Of a DNA stretch of 30,563 bases, positions 28,481 through 30,563 are shown piece after piece. The stretch is from Cudoniella acicularis (taxonomy: Eukaryota; Ascomycota; Leotiomycetes; Helotiales; Helotiaceae), in the NCBI GenBank assembly GCA_013054445.1, contig JAAMPI010000603.1, positions 1-30,563 of the forward strand, in the 5' to 3' direction. Every line of letters begins with the position of its first letter. Position 1 is the stretch's first letter. The notes below the pieces were generated by a model. It was not told where the DNA came from and ran no database searches. It saw only the letters and a list, made by a program, of their open reading frames with translations. Made by a program: the position numbers and the translations under genes.

Positions 28481-30563
28481 CTACCGCAGAACCACTCTCT
28501 TCCACTCCCTATTTTGTAGATGCACCCAGTCCAACTCACGTACAGAGCTTACTCCAATCCTGTGTGCTACCTGTCCGGGCTGTCCCTCCCATTCTATTAC
28601 TAGAGTAGTAAGGTTTGACAAAAGATGGGCTTTTATAGGGTCTCCATGTCGCATACTTCTACCAATAACTGCAAATTCCTTGACCAGTATGTCACTTGTA
28701 TTGTCAGCCTCGATTCTCTTAAGAACATGCTTTGGCAGATTCTCCATAATTTTGGGATCGCGGAACTGAAGATGAGATGATGACTCAATATAGATCTCAG
28801 TAGGCCGTTCGTTGATCTGATGATCCCAAATGATCGAGTAATAAGGTCCGAACGGAGAATCCAAGCCAGTCCGATGTATGTAAAGTTCTGCTGTGCTTGT
28901 CCAGAAATATAAGTAACTGGTATCGATAAAGTCATTGAACCCAGTCGCTAAAGCCTTTGATATGGTTCTGGGGTGGCCTTTCCATTGTGTACGAATATCT
29001 GAGATTTTCTCCTCTAACCATCTTTCTTCCTGTGTAGGAGCCTGTTTTATTCTTTCGGTCCTATCGGTAATCATACTAAGGACTCCTTTGATATCTCGTT
29101 TGTAGAATATGATTTCTGGTTCTCCTTGAAGTCTTTCGGTTGACCCTTCCCAGCCGATAAAACTTTGGCCTCCACCAAACCAAGCTGTCCAGCTCCAGCT
29201 TGGAAACCGCACGCACTCAGTCGGCTGTCCTCTCATATACACGGGGCACATGGCGTTGTTTCTTTTGCTCCCTCCATACATTTTCCAACCTAAGTAGCGA
29301 TCAAAGCGAGATTCTGGGAGGCCCCAGTGGAAAGAATCGTTTCGAATGGAACTCAGCACCTGAGTTATGCCAGAGAACGCATTAAGGATATCTGATTCAA
29401 AGCTCAATTGCCGTCGCAGGTAGCTCTCAACTAGCTCGTCGTAGAGAGAATAGTAGCCATTTTCAACACTTGTAAAGCTAATCTTTGACCAGTCTTTCGA
29501 CAACGGATTGCGGAGGAACCGAGCCCCAGAAATATTTTCTAGGGCAGTTTCTTCCAGCCAGATTGCGCCCCAGCAGCTCCAATATGCTTGCTGATCTGTG
29601 AATATGAGAGCTTTCTTTGACAGAACTTTTTCTTGCATCGTCCAAGCTCTCGTAATCCAATTTGACGTGTCAATACCTTCATTTGAGAAGCCAGAAATGG
29701 TTGTGATGAGGTTCATTCCTCCAATTTGCACCACGTCTTGTTCAATTTTCCTGGTACCTGGGCGCACTCCGGGAAGACCACATTCGCGTCTTTACCTGCA
29801 GCCGCGATGACGGTGAAGCTAGCGAGAGAGTAAACTAATCCCATTTGTGCCAGTTGAATTTGCTGGGAAATAGGATCATCCTGAATAATACACAATGCAT
29901 CTACCCAGAGATACCTTTCGCCAACACCTCTCGCAAGGGATATAGCATCACCAATTGTTGCTGGGAGATTCGATGTCTTCAGAGCTCCAGGCGTTCGAAG
30001 AATTTCTGAATTTGCGAGCAGGTGTCTAAGAGTCACCGCCGTTCCCCAACAGTAGCTCAAAGCTACATAGTGACAATTCTCAGGTGCGTCAACTATGCAC
30101 AATTTTTCCACGTCGATAACCTGTAATGACTTCAAGGTTTGAGGTACTCCGGCCGGTAATACTGACTTGGTGCATTTATCGCCGTGGGACACTCTGCAGG
30201 TGTTTATCCATTTTGCAAATAAGCCCAAGCCCGCCTTCTCTGGGCTCAATCGCCTGCCGCTAAAATCCGAATTTGACTCCGAAGCCTTGTTGCTTGTTTC
30301 TGTGGCATTATTTTTGGCCGCGGGACTATTTTCCACGAATTGCTGCAGTGCTAAGATGGGTCTTGACTGCTTAAGAGAAGCAGAAGCTTGTTGTTCCGGC
30401 AGGTAGGGACCGTGGAGACCATCCGACGTTACTGGTGTCAGACTGATGGCTATACCATTTATGTTCCGGCTAATAGAACCTCTGGAAAAGCAATAAAGAG
30501 GCGTTAGGATTTCACATGAATCTCCAGGTTCAACCTCTTGCATTTCTAACCGCCGAGACACCA
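28481..30563 (-). CDS. HET-domain protein, 5' end outside window, frame broken by a one-base deletion
   Basis: Second non-self-recognition (HET, PF06985 type) gene. The first part (30561 down to about 29780) reads CHYVALSYCWGTAVTL, NLPATIGDAISLARGVGERYLWVDALCIIQDD (given here as its pieces) and LVYSLASFTVIAAAGKDAN, the classic HET core. The second part, in another frame (about 29779 to 28481), begins RPGTRKIEQD and continues with ITRAWTMQEKVLSKKALIFTDQQ, which is the domain's end, then a C-terminal region of about 350 residues ending at TGA-type stop 28481. One G appears to be missing on the minus strand near 29778-29779: adding one restores VGLPGVRPGT, the expected linker. So it is a recent pseudogene or an assembly error. 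The minus-strand frame is open to the window edge; ATG at 30543 is a possible start, but HET proteins of this type usually have more sequence before it. No fused partner domain visible. Confidence 0.8.

Noticed and set aside
1..30563. tRNA, rRNA, CRISPR arrays or a biosynthetic gene cluster
   Set aside because: I looked for these and saw no supporting signal; the gene content does not form a pathway.

Overview
The window is nuclear DNA of a filamentous ascomycete. The evidence is 44-50 bp introns with CTAAC/CTGAC-type branch sites, two HET-domain genes, fungal forms of glucokinase, Rec8 cohesin and a TRP/Flc-family membrane protein, and an AT-rich transposon island that looks RIP-affected. 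A Leotiomycetes (Helotiales/Sclerotiniaceae-like) source is my best guess from protein flavour; no search was possible.

Layout, left to right. 1-429: last two exons of a short-chain dehydrogenase (+). 1698-4050: an HSPA12-like Hsp70 ATPase with a Pro/Gly-rich N-terminus (-), four exons, whose frame is broken by one extra base in a poly-C run. 4051-8218: a long divergent intergenic region with G-rich tracts, a degenerate repeat pair and a CreA-like palindrome. 8219-9997: a three-exon glucokinase (+). 10544-12352: an intact single-exon HET-domain gene (+). 13199-13700: a decayed 2EXR-domain gene (+). 14424-16909: a five-exon REC8 kleisin (-) with a probable GC-AG first intron and two separase-like sites. 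17676-20487: a four-exon Flc/Pkd2-like TRP-family membrane protein (-). 20488-23300: no gene recognised. 23330-23632: a short charged coiled-coil relic (-).

23880-28330 is a transposon island. Its core is a nearly complete piggyBac-type element (24733-26749) with 146-bp terminal inverted repeats. The transposase has one intact 45-bp intron and three catalytic Asp residues, but five in-frame TAG codons. Around it lie LTR-like segments, diverged collinear repeat blocks, a 29-bp direct repeat and a 175-bp solo-LTR-like element. Mismatches between the repeat copies I compared are all transitions. The island abuts a second HET-domain gene (28481 to the right window edge, -), which carries a one-base deletion and is open at its 5' end.

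The genes do not form a pathway or cluster. Housekeeping genes (glucokinase, REC8, Flc-like) are interspersed with fast-evolving non-self-recognition genes (HET, 2EXR) and a mobile-element island. The points most worth checking are the TAG-only interruption of an otherwise open piggyBac transposase, the paired separase sites in REC8, and the two single-base frameshifts, which may be real gene loss or assembly error.
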